This document shows, one piece after another, positions 7,887 to 16,976 of a DNA stretch of 64,000 nt. The notes under the pieces are model-generated. The model saw only the letters and a program-made list of their open reading frames with translations, was not told the origin of the DNA and made no database searches. Source of the DNA: Streptomyces sp. MNU76 (lineage in GTDB: Bacteria; Actinomycetota; Actinomycetes; Streptomycetales; Streptomycetaceae); contig NZ_JAJKLK010000006.1 in assembly GCF_020982545.1 (NCBI RefSeq), positions 310,001-374,000 on the forward strand, given 5' to 3'. The translations under genes were made by a program, and so were the position numbers. Positions within the stretch are counted from its first letter, which is position 1. Each line of letters starts with the position of its first letter.

Positions 7887-9935
7887 ATGAACCGCACGGC
7901 TCGTACGAACAGCAGCAGCTCCTCCCGGTCCCGTACGGAGGGCTCCGCCCGCACCGGCACGGCCCGGGGCGACCGCGCACGCTCACGCGGCGCGGCGACG
8001 GGTGACCAAGGGGCTCCTTCCCGTACGGCCGGAGCCGGATCGGCGACGGGCGGCACCGCACCGGGCCGCGGCGACGCCGCGAAGAACACCGCCGGCCGTG
8101 GCGACACCTCCAAGAGCACCGCGGGTCGCGGGGGCGCCGCCAGGACCGCCAAGAACACCGGCGGCCGCGCGGACACCGCCAGGGGCGCCCAGGGCAAGGG
8201 CGGCGCCGTCAAGAACGGCTCGGCCCGCGGCGGTGCGGCCAAGGCCGGCCGTGGTCGCCGGGGCGGCGGGCGGACCGTGGCGGCCCCCACCGGTGGCGAG
8301 TTCGCCCTGCCGGTCACCATCACGCCCGCACTGCCGGCCGTCGAGACGTTCGCCGAACTGGAGCTGCCCGCACAGGTGCTGGAGACGCTGCGGACCGAAG
8401 GGGTGACCGAGCCGTTCCCCATCCAGGCCGCGACGCTACCGAACTCCCTGGCCGGACGTGACGTCCTCGGCCGTGGACGCACCGGCTCCGGCAAGACGCT
8501 CGCCTTCGGTCTCGCCCTGCTGGCCCGTACGGCCGGACAGCGCGCCGAGCCCCGGCAGCCGCTGGCCCTCGTCCTCGTCCCCACCCGCGAACTGGCCCAG
8601 CAGGTCACCGACGCACTCACCCCCTACGCCCGCGCGCTGCGGCTGCGGCTCGCCACCGTGGTCGGCGGCATGTCCCTCGGACGGCAGGCGAGCGTGCTGC
8701 GCGGCGGCGCCGAGGTGGTCGTGGCGACCCCCGGCCGGCTCAAGGACCTCATAGACCGCGGCGACTGCCGGCTCGACCAGGTCGCCATCAGCGTCCTCGA
8801 CGAGGCCGACCAGATGGCCGACATGGGCTTCATGCCGCAGGTCACCGCGCTACTCGACCAGGTGCGCCCCGACGGCCAGCGGCTGCTGTTCTCCGCCACC
8901 CTCGACCGCAACGTCGACCGGCTGGTCCGCGACTACCTGCACGACCCCGTCGTCCACTCCGTCGACCCGTCCGCGGGCGCCGTCACGACGATGGACCACC
9001 ACGTGCTGCACATCGAGGACGACGACAAGCACGCCACCACGACCGAGATCGCCGCCCGCGACGGGCGCGTGATCATGTTCCTGGACAGCAAGCACGCGAC
9101 GGACCGGCTGGTGAAGAAGCTGCTGGCGGTGGGCGTACGGGCCGCCGCCCTGCACGGCGGCAAGTCGCAGTCGCAGCGCAACCGGGCCCTGAGCCAGTTC
9201 AAGGACGGGGACGTCACCGCCCTGGTCGCCACGAACGTCGCGGCGCGCGGCATCCACGTCGACGACCTCGACCTCGTCGTCAACGTCGACCCGCCGGGCG
9301 ACCACAAGGACTACCTGCACCGGGGCGGCCGTACGGCCCGCGCGGGCGAGTCCGGCACGGTCGTCACGCTCGTCCTGCCGCACCAGCGCCGTGACGTGAC
9401 CCGGCTGATGGCGGTCGCCGGCATCACCCCGACGACCACGCGGGTCCGCCCCGGCGGTGCCGAGCTGAACCGCATCACCGGCGCGCAGGCCCCCTCCGGC
9501 GTCCCGGTCGTCCTCGCCCCGCCGGTCACCCAGCAGCCGGCCGCCCGCCCTCCTCGGCGTCACGCGGCCGTCGCAGCCGCCCGTCCGCCCAGGGACGCCG
9601 GCGCGCCCCTGCGAAGGGCAACGGCCGCTGAGCCTGCCGGTACCACGCCGAGGAACTCCTACGGGGGTGGCGGGCGTTCACAGGGAGACGTGCGGAACGC
9701 ACGCGGACGACCGGAACGACCGGCACGACACGGGCTGAAGCCGAGGTGGCACGCATGGCGATGTGGGATCGGATCAAGGACCAGGCCAAGGGTCTGCAGC
9801 AGCAGGCGCAGGGCGCGCGGGGCGGCAGCGGACACGGACACGGGCAGCCGGGGGCGGGACCGCTGGGTTCCATGGGAGCCGGCAGGTCCTCTGGGTCCGG
9901 GCGATCCTCGGGCGGCTCCAAGGCCCAGCTGGTGA
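7887..9935 (+). CDS. DEAD-box RNA helicase, C-terminus probably frameshifted
   Basis: ATG 7887 follows GAGGAAG with 6-base spacing. The product has a long basic, Gly/Ala/Thr-rich N-terminal extension (about 140 residues), then a complete helicase core: Q-motif region (EPFPIQAATLPNSLAGRD), motif I GRTGSGKT, motif II DEAD (VLDEADQMADMGF), motif III SAT, ARGIHV and HRGGRTARAG. It should unwind or remodel RNA. The open frame runs to 9935 and overlaps the next gene by 180 bases. In the adjacent frame the tail after about 9550 reads as a normal basic Ser/Arg-rich end (QGRRRAPAKGNGR) stopping at 9631, so I infer a one-base shift in the CCGCCCTCC run and a true end at 9631. Confidence 0.85.
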   Translation: MNRTARTNSSSSSRSRTEGSARTGTARGDRARSRGAATGDQGAPSRTAGAGSATGGTAPGRGDAAKNTAGRGDTSKSTAGRGGAARTAKNTGGRADTARGAQGKGGAVKNGSARGGAAKAGRGRRGGGRTVAAPTGGEFALPVTITPALPAVETFAELELPAQVLETLRTEGVTEPFPIQAATLPNSLAGRDVLGRGRTGSGKTLAFGLALLARTAGQRAEPRQPLALVLVPTRELAQQVTDALTPYARALRLRLATVVGGMSLGRQASVLRGGAEVVVATPGRLKDLIDRGDCRLDQVAISVLDEADQMADMGFMPQVTALLDQVRPDGQRLLFSATLDRNVDRLVRDYLHDPVVHSVDPSAGAVTTMDHHVLHIEDDDKHATTTEIAARDGRVIMFLDSKHATDRLVKKLLAVGVRAAALHGGKSQSQRNRALSQFKDGDVTALVATNVAARGIHVDDLDLVVNVDPPGDHKDYLHRGGRTARAGESGTVVTLVLPHQRRDVTRLMAVAGITPTTTRVRPGGAELNRITGAQAPSGVPVVLAPPVTQQPAARPPRRHAAVAAARPPRDAGAPLRRATAAEPAGTTPRNSYGGGGRSQGDVRNARGRPERPARHGLKPRWHAWRCGIGSRTRPRVCSSRRRARGAAADTDTGSRGRDRWVPWEPAGPLGPGDPRAAPRPSW

Positions 9936-10357
9936 GCGCGCTCAAGTCCCAGCTCACCTCCCTGAAGACGGAGCTGAAGAGCGGTGCCTACCGGGACGCC
10001 AGCATGGCGATGTGCGCACTGGTCGCCGCCGCCGACGGGAACGTGGACCCGGCCGAGCGGCAGCACGTGGAGTCGCTGATCCTCAACAACGACGTCCTGC
10101 AGAACTTCCCCGCCGACCAGCTGCGGCAGCGCTTCAACCGGCACGTCGACCAGCTCTCCCGCAATTTCCAGCAGGGCAAGGCCGAGGCCCTCACGGAGAT
10201 CGCCAAGGCCGCGAAGAAGCCGACCGAGGCACGGGCGGTCGTCCAGACCGGCTTCGTGGTGGCGGGCGCGGACGGGTACATCGCGCAGACCGAGGAGCAG
10301 GTCCTGCGCGAGGCGTGCGCCACCCTCGGCCTGTCCCCGCAGGAGTTCGGCCTCTGA
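9755..10357 (+). CDS. TerB-family tellurite-resistance-like protein
   Basis: A 200-residue protein: about 60 residues of Gly/Ser/Gln-rich linker, then an all-helical TerB domain (about 65-195) with the acidic pairs AAADGNVDPAERQHVESL and VAGADGYIAQTEEQVLREAC that bind metal in this family. TerB proteins are linked to tellurite or other stress responses and phage defence in ter operons, but no other ter gene is present here. ATG 9755 is preferred because GAGG lies 8 bases upstream; GTG 9746 and ATG 9761 are also possible. Confidence 0.85.
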   Translation: MAMWDRIKDQAKGLQQQAQGARGGSGHGHGQPGAGPLGSMGAGRSSGSGRSSGGSKAQLVSALKSQLTSLKTELKSGAYRDASMAMCALVAAADGNVDPAERQHVESLILNNDVLQNFPADQLRQRFNRHVDQLSRNFQQGKAEALTEIAKAAKKPTEARAVVQTGFVVAGADGYIAQTEEQVLREACATLGLSPQEFGL

Positions 10358-10612
10358 CACCGGCCGCCGCTCTGTGCGGCTGACACACCGGCACGCCTTC
10401 GGGGCTGACACCGGCCGCCGGGCTGCGCGGCGCGGGGCGCCCTTCCGTGACTCAGGGCAACGGGTCCGGACGGGGTGCCCCTGCGCAAGGCGCGGCCGCA
10501 CCGGACGATGACGGCCGCATCGGCCAGGCCGCCCAGCACCACGCCGACGACCCCCATCGCCATGGACCCGCCCGAGCCGTCGTCGGAGCTCATCGCCACC
10601 GCCCACACGGGC

Positions 10613-11296
10613 TCAGAGGTGGGTATCCGGGGGGTTCGGGCGGGCCAGGCCCAGGTCGTAGGCGAGGATCGTGGCCTGGACGCGGTCGCGCAGACCGAGC
10701 TTGCGGAGCAGCGCGTTGACGTGGGACTTCACGGTGCCGACGGTGATGCCGAGCTCCTCGGCGATCTCCGCGTTGGTGAGTCCGGTGGCGACCAGGGAGA
10801 GAACGGTGCGCTGGCTGCCGGTCAGCGCGTCGAGGGCGCGCAGGCCGCCGCCGTCCGCCGTACCCGGGGTCGTACCGGAGGCGTAGTGGCCGATGAGGCG
10901 GCGGGTCGCGGAGGGGGCGAGCACGCTCTCACCGGCGGCCACCACGCGGATGCCGGCCAGCAGTTCGGCGGCGTGCACGTCCTTGAGGAGGAAGCCGGAG
11001 GCGCCGGCGCGCAGGGCGTCGAAGACGTACGCGTCGAGGTCGAAGGTGGTCAGGACGAGGACGCGGGGCGCGTTGTCCCGGCCGGTGATGATGCGGGTCG
11101 CGGCGATGCCGTCCAGTTGGGGCATCCGTACGTCCATGACGACGACGTCCGGTGCCAACTCCTCGGTGAGCCGCACCGCTTCGGCGCCGTCGGCGGCCTC
11201 ACCGACGACCGTCATGTCCTCCTCCGCATCGATCACGGCGGCGAACCCCGCCCGTACGATGCCCTGGTCGTCGACGACCAGCACCCTGAGGCTCAT
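10613..11296 (-). CDS. NarL/FixJ-family response regulator
   Basis: A 227-residue regulator. The receiver (1-120) has the acidic pocket VVDDQ, phospho-acceptor D in VVVMDVRMP, T in LTTFD and K in FLLKDV. A LuxR-type HTH (about 155-215) carries LTNAEIAEELGITVGTVKSH. It overlaps the upstream sensor kinase frame by four bases (stop and start share ATGA), so the kinases and regulator form one operon. The signal is unknown. Confidence 0.92.
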   Translation of the reverse strand: MSLRVLVVDDQGIVRAGFAAVIDAEEDMTVVGEAADGAEAVRLTEELAPDVVVMDVRMPQLDGIAATRIITGRDNAPRVLVLTTFDLDAYVFDALRAGASGFLLKDVHAAELLAGIRVVAAGESVLAPSATRRLIGHYASGTTPGTADGGGLRALDALTGSQRTVLSLVATGLTNAEIAEELGITVGTVKSHVNALLRKLGLRDRVQATILAYDLGLARPNPPDTHL

Positions 11297-12703
11297 CCGT
11301 CACTTCCCTCTTCGTCCTCTGTCGCGTCGCCCTGCTGCGGAACCGGTGCCGCGGCGAGCGGCAGCCGGAGGTGGACCGTGTCCGGGCCGCCGATGGTCAG
11401 GGTGCCGCCGAGCGGCGCGACGCGGGCCGTCAGCCGCTCCCGTACGGCGGTGCGAGCGGCGTGCGGCACGCCGGTGGCGGTGAGCGTCAACGTACCGTCG
11501 TGCGCGTCGAATTCGAGCATCGTCGGCTGGTCGCCGCCGGCCGCGAGGATCGTCTCGGCGGCGTGGTAGGCGGCCAGATCGACGGCGGTGGGGAGGCGTT
11601 CGGGCACCCGGTCGGTCAGACGTATCCGCACGTCGCGGCCGGTGGCCCGGGACTGGTGGGCGAGCAGGTCGAGGGCCTGGAGGGTGGGTTGCGGACTGCG
11701 GCCGGGGCCCGCGTCGCGTTCGCCGTCGCGGACGGTGTCGAGCAGGGCGCGCATCGCGGCGAGGGCCTCGCGGGCGCGGTCGGCGACCGCGTCGAGGCGG
11801 CCCGCCTCGGCCTCCTCGACCATGTCGGCGGTCCGGGACAGCACGGTCGTCTCCAGCCCCGCCGCGATCCGCCGCCGCTCGGCCCAGGCGTCCCGCACGG
11901 CCTCCTCGGTCCACAGGGCGACCCGCTCGTCCCGCGCGCCGCGGTCCCCTGACCCGCCGCCCGCGCACCACCCGCCCGGCACCCCCACCACGACCACCAC
12001 GCCACCGCACACCCCGACCCCCACCCGAAACCCCCGTTCCCCTGCCCGACCAGGGCGCCGACGGCGGCGAGGCTGTGCACGAGAACGGCGGCGAGGGGAA
12101 CGCGAGGGGCGGGGCGATGTGGGAGGGGAGGGTGCGGTGGGGGCGGGCGGAACACGGCCCCGCCTCGTCCGCGCGACCTTCGGCGGAGGCGGAGGCGGAG
12201 GCCGAGACCGAGACCGGGCCGGTCGAGTCCACGGGCCCGCGCGGCGCGTCCGCGGGGCCGTGGCCCATGTCGCCCGCCTTGCTCGGCTGGGACGGCGCCG
12301 TTGCTGTCGTTGGCTCCCACGCCCCGTCCGTCGCATCCGTGGTCGTCCCGGGCGCGTTCGCGATGCCGCGTGCCGTTTGGAGGGTGATGGCCGCGCATGT
12401 GGTGAGGAGGCTCAGGGCCGGAGGGAGGAGGGGTGGGCCGGTGTAGTGGGTCGCGGTCATGGCCAGGGGCCAGAGGAGGGGGGGCGAGGAGCGTGGTGAG
12501 GGCGGTTCGGGGCGCGCGGGGAGCCAGAGCAGGGTGAGGGCCTGGGCCGCGGCGAGCAGGGCGAAGAGGGTGCCGGCGGAGGCCTGTTGGGTGGCCGTCG
12601 CGGTGTCCGGGCGGATGACCAGCGCCGGGAGCAGCGGTTGCAGGACGAGGCCGGCGGCGGCCACCAGCTGTGCCACCCGGTAGCTGCGCGGGAGCGCCGC
12701 CAC
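11293..12703 (-). CDS. second sensor histidine kinase-like protein of the operon, frameshifted
   Basis: Reading from GTG 12703 gives an N-terminal membrane region (RVAQLVAAAGLVLQPLLPAL; ALSLLTTCAAITLQ). Continuity with the C-terminal part needs two frame changes near 12040-12130, through LAAVLVHSLAAVGALVGQ to VGVCGGVVVVVGVPGGW. The last frame (stop at 11293) holds the dimerisation and ATPase-like parts (RDAWAERRRIAAGLETTVLS, then AAYHAAETILAAGG and a degenerate ATPase end). Classical H-box and N-box residues are weak, so it may be a degenerate kinase partner of the first kinase. The C- and G-rich low-complexity stretch at 12000-12240 is the likely cause of the frame breaks. Confidence 0.6.
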
Positions 12704-13836
12704 CGGCGCGGCCGTCCGGCCGGGCAGCGCCGCCCGTATCTCCCAACCGCCCTCCCCGTGGGCCCGCTGGTCAGCGTGCCGCCGGCCTCCCGCGCCCGTG
12801 ACCGCAGGAACCCTGACCCCGCCCGCCCCGAGACCCCCGCCTGCGCCGTCGTCCCGGCGAGCGGCGCCGCACTCGTGACCACGACGTCCGTGCGGGTCTC
12901 GCCGTACCGCACCCGCACCCGCGTGTGCGCGCCCGGCGCGTGCCGGGCCACGTTGGTCAGGCCCTCGCGCACGATGCCGTACGCCGCGTCCGCGACGGCC
13001 CCGTCCGGCAGCGGGTCGAGCTCGCAGTCGATCCGCTGGTCGAGGCGGCGGAACCCGGCGACCAGGTCCGACAGCCGCTCCTCCGGCGAGGGCTGGTCCT
13101 CCCGGGAAGGCGCCGGTGCCCGTACCGCGCCGAGCGCCCGGGTGACCTCGCGACCGGTCTCGACCGCGAACTCCAGTGCCTCTCCGGCCAGTTCGGGCCG
13201 CTGGTCGCGCAGTCCGAGCGCGGCGCCCGCCGTGACGACGACGGCCGTCAGTTGGTGGGCGCTGACATCATGCAACTCCCGCTCCATACGCCGCCGTTCG
13301 ACCGCCGGCAGCCGATGCCGCTCCGACTCGGCCCGCTGCAGCCGCTGCTCGGCCGCCCACCGTGCGCGCCGGGCCCGCCGTACGAGGAGACCGGCGCCGC
13401 AGGCGGTGGCGTGGAGGAGAGCGGTGAGGACGAGGTCGAGGCCCGAGGGGTCGCCGAGGCCGCGCAGGCTGATCTGCATCAGGCCCTGCCAGGCGGCGAG
13501 CGCCATCACGCACAACACGGCGGTGAAGGTGTCGCGTTCGGTCGCCACGGTGTACAGGGCCAGCGCGACGCCCGCCGTGCCGAGCAGGGCCGTCGCTCCG
13601 ACGGGCAGCGGCCCGGCGCCCAGCGCGCACGCGGCGGCGACCACGACGAGCGCGACCACGGGGCGGCTGCGGCGCAGCGCCAGCGCGGCCGTCCCGACTC
13701 CGGCGACCAGGGCGGCCACCAGCAGGGCCGGCCCCTCCGGGACGGTCCCGCGCACCAGTGCCGCCCCGGGCCACACCACGGCCTGGGCGACGATCAGCAG
13801 GACCGGTAACAGCCGGTCGTCCTCTGTCCGCATCAT
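12457..13836 (-). CDS. NarL-type sensor histidine kinase, C-terminal end frameshifted
   Basis: ATG 13836 starts a protein with about five membrane helices in the first 150 residues, a dimerisation/phospho-acceptor helix (RRRMERELHDVSAHQLTAVV, with His in ELHDVSAH) and an ATPase N-box (VREGLTNVARHAPGA). This is the HisKA_3 plus HATPase layout that partners NarL regulators. After GGTLTSGPTG (about 12740) the read frame becomes non-family; the alternative frame gives GGWEIRAALPGR, the normal kinase ending, so a base is missing in a G run. The read stop at 12457 is therefore not the true end. It leads into the second kinase and the response regulator at 10613-11296. Confidence 0.75.
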   Translation of the reverse strand: MMRTEDDRLLPVLLIVAQAVVWPGAALVRGTVPEGPALLVAALVAGVGTAALALRRSRPVVALVVVAAACALGAGPLPVGATALLGTAGVALALYTVATERDTFTAVLCVMALAAWQGLMQISLRGLGDPSGLDLVLTALLHATACGAGLLVRRARRARWAAEQRLQRAESERHRLPAVERRRMERELHDVSAHQLTAVVVTAGAALGLRDQRPELAGEALEFAVETGREVTRALGAVRAPAPSREDQPSPEERLSDLVAGFRRLDQRIDCELDPLPDGAVADAAYGIVREGLTNVARHAPGAHTRVRVRYGETRTDVVVTSAAPLAGTTAQAGVSGRAGSGFLRSRAREAGGTLTSGPTGRAVGRYGRRCPAGRPRRWRRSRAATGWHSWWPPPASSCNRCSRRWSSARTPRRPPNRPPPAPSSPCSPRPRPSPCSGSPRAPNRPHHAPRPPSSGPWP

Positions 13837-13957
13837 GGCGCCCCCAGGCTAGAGCGGAGACCACCCGCCCGGAGTCCGGCTGGAGACCGAGGTCCGCGTC
13901 GTACCTGGGTTAGAGGAGGTGGGGGTGGAGGTGGAGATGGGGGCGGGTGCGGCGGCG

Positions 13958-14016
13958 TCCGGCGTCCGGCGTCCGGTGTCCGGTGTCCGGCGTCCGGCGT
14001 CCGGTGTCCGGTGTCC
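13958..14016. repeat. 7-bp minisatellite
   Basis: Eight tandem copies of TCCGGCG or TCCGGTG, arranged in alternating pairs of C and T variants. It sits in the 490-base interval between the kinase gene start (13836) and the VOC gene (14328), next to the tnpB relic. No gene overlaps it. Confidence 0.9.
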
Positions 14017-14050
14017 ACAGGCTGTGGACGGCGAAGAAGGCCGACGCGCG

Positions 14051-14216
14051 CTTCTCGAACCGGATGAGGCCGTAGGAGCGGGCGAGCATGGTGCTGGTCT
14101 TCTCGCACCAGTCCTTTCGCACCAGTCCTTGCGCCGGTTCGCCTCCCGCGCCCTGAGCCCGGCCACCTTCGCATGCTCGGCCACCTTGGCGGGGCTGCCT
14201 TTCGGGGCTCTGGCCG
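14051..14216 (-). mobile_element. degenerate tnpB (IS200/IS605-type) fragment
   Basis: The minus strand encodes GSPAKVAEHAKVAGLRAREA-type sequence followed by NRRKDWCEKTSTMLARSYGL and IRFEK. This matches the TnpB at 24452-25753 (about residues 248-294, including the second catalytic Glu) almost residue for residue. Both flanks of the match are missing, so only about 165 bases remain. A tandem duplication of about 14 bases (TCGCACCAGTCCTT, near 14107-14135) breaks the frame in the middle. No right-end hairpin is present. Confidence 0.8.
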
Positions 14217-14327
14217 ACCACACCCGAGGCTCCTTCGCGACCGCTCCCGGCATGCCGTTGTCTGTGCCGGGAGCTAGTCTCCGGACAACCGACCGTATGC
14301 CCTTTTGTCCGCTTCAGGGAGGTTCTC

Positions 14328-14741
14328 ATGGTCTCGCGGCTCAATCCCTACCTCAGTTTCGACGGCGACGCCCGGCAGGCGATGGAGTTCTACAAGGAGG
14401 TCTTCGGCGGCGAGCTGACGCTGCACACCTTCGGCAACTTCGGTCAGCCGGGCGCCCCCGAGTCGGACAAGATCATGCACGGCATGCTGGAGGCGCCGAA
14501 CGGCATCACCCTCATGGGCGCCGACACCCCGCCCGGCATGGAGTACCACCCCGTCGGCGGCTTCTCCGTCAGCCTCAGCGGAGACGACGACACCGAGCTG
14601 CGCGGTTACTGGGGGAAGCTGTCCGAGGGCGGTTCCGTCTCGGTCCCGCTCGACAAGCAGATGTGGGGCGATGTCTTCGGCATGTGTACGGACCGCTTCG
14701 GCGTCCCGTGGATGGTCAACATCAGCGAGCCGCAGGGCTGA
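14328..14741 (+). CDS. VOC-family (PhnB/glyoxalase-like) protein
   Basis: A 137-residue protein with the PhnB-type start (LNPYLSFDGDARQAMEFYKE, VFGGEL), the mid-section ITLMGADTPPGM and the C-terminal WGDVFGMCTDRFGVPWMVN. These form the paired beta-alpha-beta-beta-beta units of the vicinal oxygen chelate fold. Members bind a metal or small molecule; the substrate is unknown. ATG 14328 has GGGAGG 7 bases upstream. The hydrolase gene follows 97 bases downstream and may be co-transcribed. Confidence 0.9.
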   Translation: MVSRLNPYLSFDGDARQAMEFYKEVFGGELTLHTFGNFGQPGAPESDKIMHGMLEAPNGITLMGADTPPGMEYHPVGGFSVSLSGDDDTELRGYWGKLSEGGSVSVPLDKQMWGDVFGMCTDRFGVPWMVNISEPQG

Positions 14742-14838
14742 GCCGGCGCGTGCACAACCGAGGGGTGCGACACCTCGTCGGGTTCTCGGCACCACCGCCC
14801 GGTGGGGCCGGCGGACCCGACGGACGAGGAGACCGAAG

Positions 14839-15756
14839 GTGCCCAGGGTCGAGGCGAACGGCGTCGAACTCTTCTACGAACTGGCCGGTTCCGGCGACCC
14901 GTTGGTCCTGGTGCACGGCTCCTGGGGCGACCACCACAACTGGCTCCCGGTCCTCCCCGCCCTCACCGACCGCTTCCGCGTCCTGATCTACGACCGCCGC
15001 GGCCACAGCCGCAGCGAACGTCCACCGGGGCAGGGCAGCCGACGTGAGGACGAGGAGGACCTGGCCGCCCTGATGGAGACCCTGGGCCTCGCCCCGGCGT
15101 ACGTCGCGGGCAACTCCTTCGGGGCGTCGACCGCCCTGGGCCTGGCCGCCCGCCGCCCCGGCCTGTTCCGGGGCCTGATCGCCCACGACCCTCCCCTGAC
15201 CGGCATCGTGTCCGCCGGTTCGTCCGCCGGTTCGTCCGCCGCTCGAACTCCGCTGACCGGCGTCGAGTCAGAGGGTCCGTCCACCGCACGAACGCCGCTG
15301 GAGGACGTCGCCGAGAGGTTCGTCTCGGTCCTCGCCCATCTCCGCGCCGACGAACGCCTCGCGGCGGCCCGCCAGTTCACGGACGAGATCGCCCTCGGCC
15401 CCGGCACCTGGGACCGGCTCCCTCCCCCGGTCCAGCAGACCTTCCTGGCCAACGCCCCCACGTTCCTCGACGAGCACGGCGACCCGCACTGGGCCGACCT
15501 GGATCTCTCCCGCCTCTCCGCCTACGCGGGCCCGGTCCTGCTCACCAGCGGCACGACCGGCCCGCGGTGGTTCGCCGCCGTCACCACCCGCCTCGTCGAG
15601 GCCCTGCCGCAGGCGGCCACCCACACCTTCGAGGGTGCGGGCCACATCCCCCACGTGACCCACCCGGAGGCGTACGCGCGTGCCGTGACGGCCTTCATCG
15701 AGACGGCCGGCACGGCACGCGCATCCGGCTGGCGCCCAGCGTCCAGCCGAAGCTGA
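14839..15756 (+). CDS. alpha/beta-fold hydrolase
   Basis: GTG 14839 (GAGGAG 8 bases upstream) starts a 305-residue alpha/beta hydrolase. Visible parts: oxyanion region LVHGSWGDHHNW, nucleophile elbow VAGNSFGASTAL (Ser in GNSFG), and catalytic His in EGAGHIPHVTHPE. The lid contains a short internal duplication, ARTPLTGVESEGPSTARTPL, preceded by repeated SAGSSAGSS. The substrate is unknown. It ends about 50 bases before the sigma-factor gene on the other strand. Confidence 0.88.
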   Translation: MPRVEANGVELFYELAGSGDPLVLVHGSWGDHHNWLPVLPALTDRFRVLIYDRRGHSRSERPPGQGSRREDEEDLAALMETLGLAPAYVAGNSFGASTALGLAARRPGLFRGLIAHDPPLTGIVSAGSSAGSSAARTPLTGVESEGPSTARTPLEDVAERFVSVLAHLRADERLAAARQFTDEIALGPGTWDRLPPPVQQTFLANAPTFLDEHGDPHWADLDLSRLSAYAGPVLLTSGTTGPRWFAAVTTRLVEALPQAATHTFEGAGHIPHVTHPEAYARAVTAFIETAGTARASGWRPASSRS

Positions 15757-15803
15757 CGTTCACCTTGCCGTCGCCGCCGAAGGACGTCACGCAGCGCGTC
15801 CTG

Positions 15804-16976
15804 TCAGGGACGGCGGTGGGCGTTGAGCCGGGCGGCCTGGCGGGTGAGGTGGGCGCGTTCGGCGAGGTTGGGGGCCTTGCCGGCGGCCTCGGCGTACAGA
15901 CGGGCCGCCGTGGTCAGGTCGCCGTCGCGCTCGTGGAGGTGGGCCGCGACCGCGGTGTGGCGGGGCAGGGAGGCGTCCAGTTCGGCGAGGGCCGCGAGAC
16001 CGGCGCGCGGTCCGTCGGCCTCGCCCACGGCGACCGCGCGGTTGAGCCGGACGATGGGGTTGTCGGTCAGAGCCGCCAGCTCGTCGTACCACTCGACGAT
16101 CTGCACCCAGTCGGTCTCGGCGGCCGTGGGCGCGTCGGCGTGCAGGGCGGCGATCGCGGCCTGGGCCTGGAACTCGCCGAGCCGGTCGCGGGCGAGGGCC
16201 GCCTGGAGGATCCCGATGCCCTCGGCGATCAGACGCGTGTCCCACCGCCCCCGGTCCTGCTCTGCGAGCGGCACCAGGCTGCCGTCGGGCGCGGTCCGGG
16301 CCGCGCGCCGGGCGTGATGGAGCAGCATGAGCGCGAGCAGCCCGGCCACCTCGGGGTGGTCGATCGCGGCCGCGAGCTGCCGGGTGAGCCGGATGGCCTC
16401 GGCCGCGAGGTCGACGTCGCCGGAGTAGCCCTCGTTGAAGACGAGGTAGAGCACGCGCAGCACGGTGGCGACGTCGGCCGGCCGGTCGAGGCGCACACCG
16501 GAGACCGTCCGCTTGGCCCGGCTGATGCGCTGCGCCATGGTCGCCTCGGGGACGAGGTAGGCCTCGGCGATCTGCCGGGTGGTGAGGCCGCCGACGGCCC
16601 GCAGGGTGAGCGCGACCGCCGAGGCCGGGGTCAGCGACGGGTGGGCGCACAGGAAGTAGAGCTGGAGCGTGTCGTCCACGGCGGGCGCGGGGCCGGGCGG
16701 GGGCTGCTCCTCGACGTGGTCCTCACGCCTGCGGCGGGCGGCGTCGGCGCGGGCCGCGTCGAGGAACCTGCGCCAGGCCACGGTGACCAGCCAGCCCTTG
16801 GGATCACGCGGCGGATCGGCCGGCCAGACGCGGAGCGCCTCGACCAGCGCGTCCTGCACGGCGTCCTCGGCCGCCGCGAAGTCTGCTCCGCGGCGGACGA
16901 GAACGGTGAGCACGCTCGGCGTGAGACTCCTGAGCAGGATCTCGTCCATCACTTCGTGCCGCACGTGTGCCGTCAC
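15804..16976 (-). CDS. ECF42-type RNA polymerase sigma factor with C-terminal helical extension
   Basis: GTG 16976 overlaps the stop of the YciI gene (GTGA), so the two are translationally coupled. The 390-residue product has sigma region 2 (about 20-90; AAEDAVQDALVEALRVWP, PKGWLVTVAWRRFLD) and region 4 (about 115-180; LTPASAVALTLRAVGGLTTR, EATMAQRISRAKR). A 200-residue C-terminal extension then follows (VLRVLYLVFNEGYSGD, later a TPR-like end). This extension and the DGPF/YciI partner define the ECF42 group. An in-frame start further upstream exists but would lie inside the YciI gene. Confidence 0.9.
   Translation of the reverse strand: MTAHVRHEVMDEILLRSLTPSVLTVLVRRGADFAAAEDAVQDALVEALRVWPADPPRDPKGWLVTVAWRRFLDAARADAARRRREDHVEEQPPPGPAPAVDDTLQLYFLCAHPSLTPASAVALTLRAVGGLTTRQIAEAYLVPEATMAQRISRAKRTVSGVRLDRPADVATVLRVLYLVFNEGYSGDVDLAAEAIRLTRQLAAAIDHPEVAGLLALMLLHHARRAARTAPDGSLVPLAEQDRGRWDTRLIAEGIGILQAALARDRLGEFQAQAAIAALHADAPTAAETDWVQIVEWYDELAALTDNPIVRLNRAVAVGEADGPRAGLAALAELDASLPRHTAVAAHLHERDGDLTTAARLYAEAAGKAPNLAERAHLTRQAARLNAHRRP

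Noticed and set aside
9746..10357. Tellurite-resistance operon
   Set aside because: Only a lone TerB domain protein is present. No terC, terD-like or other ter gene lies nearby, so a resistance operon is not supported.
10430..10608. A short minus-strand frame (MSSDDGSGGSMAMGVVGVVL and on) just after the response regulator
   Set aside because: One hydrophobic stretch only, then it runs into sequence antisense to the TerB gene with no good stop or ribosome site. Not enough support for a gene.
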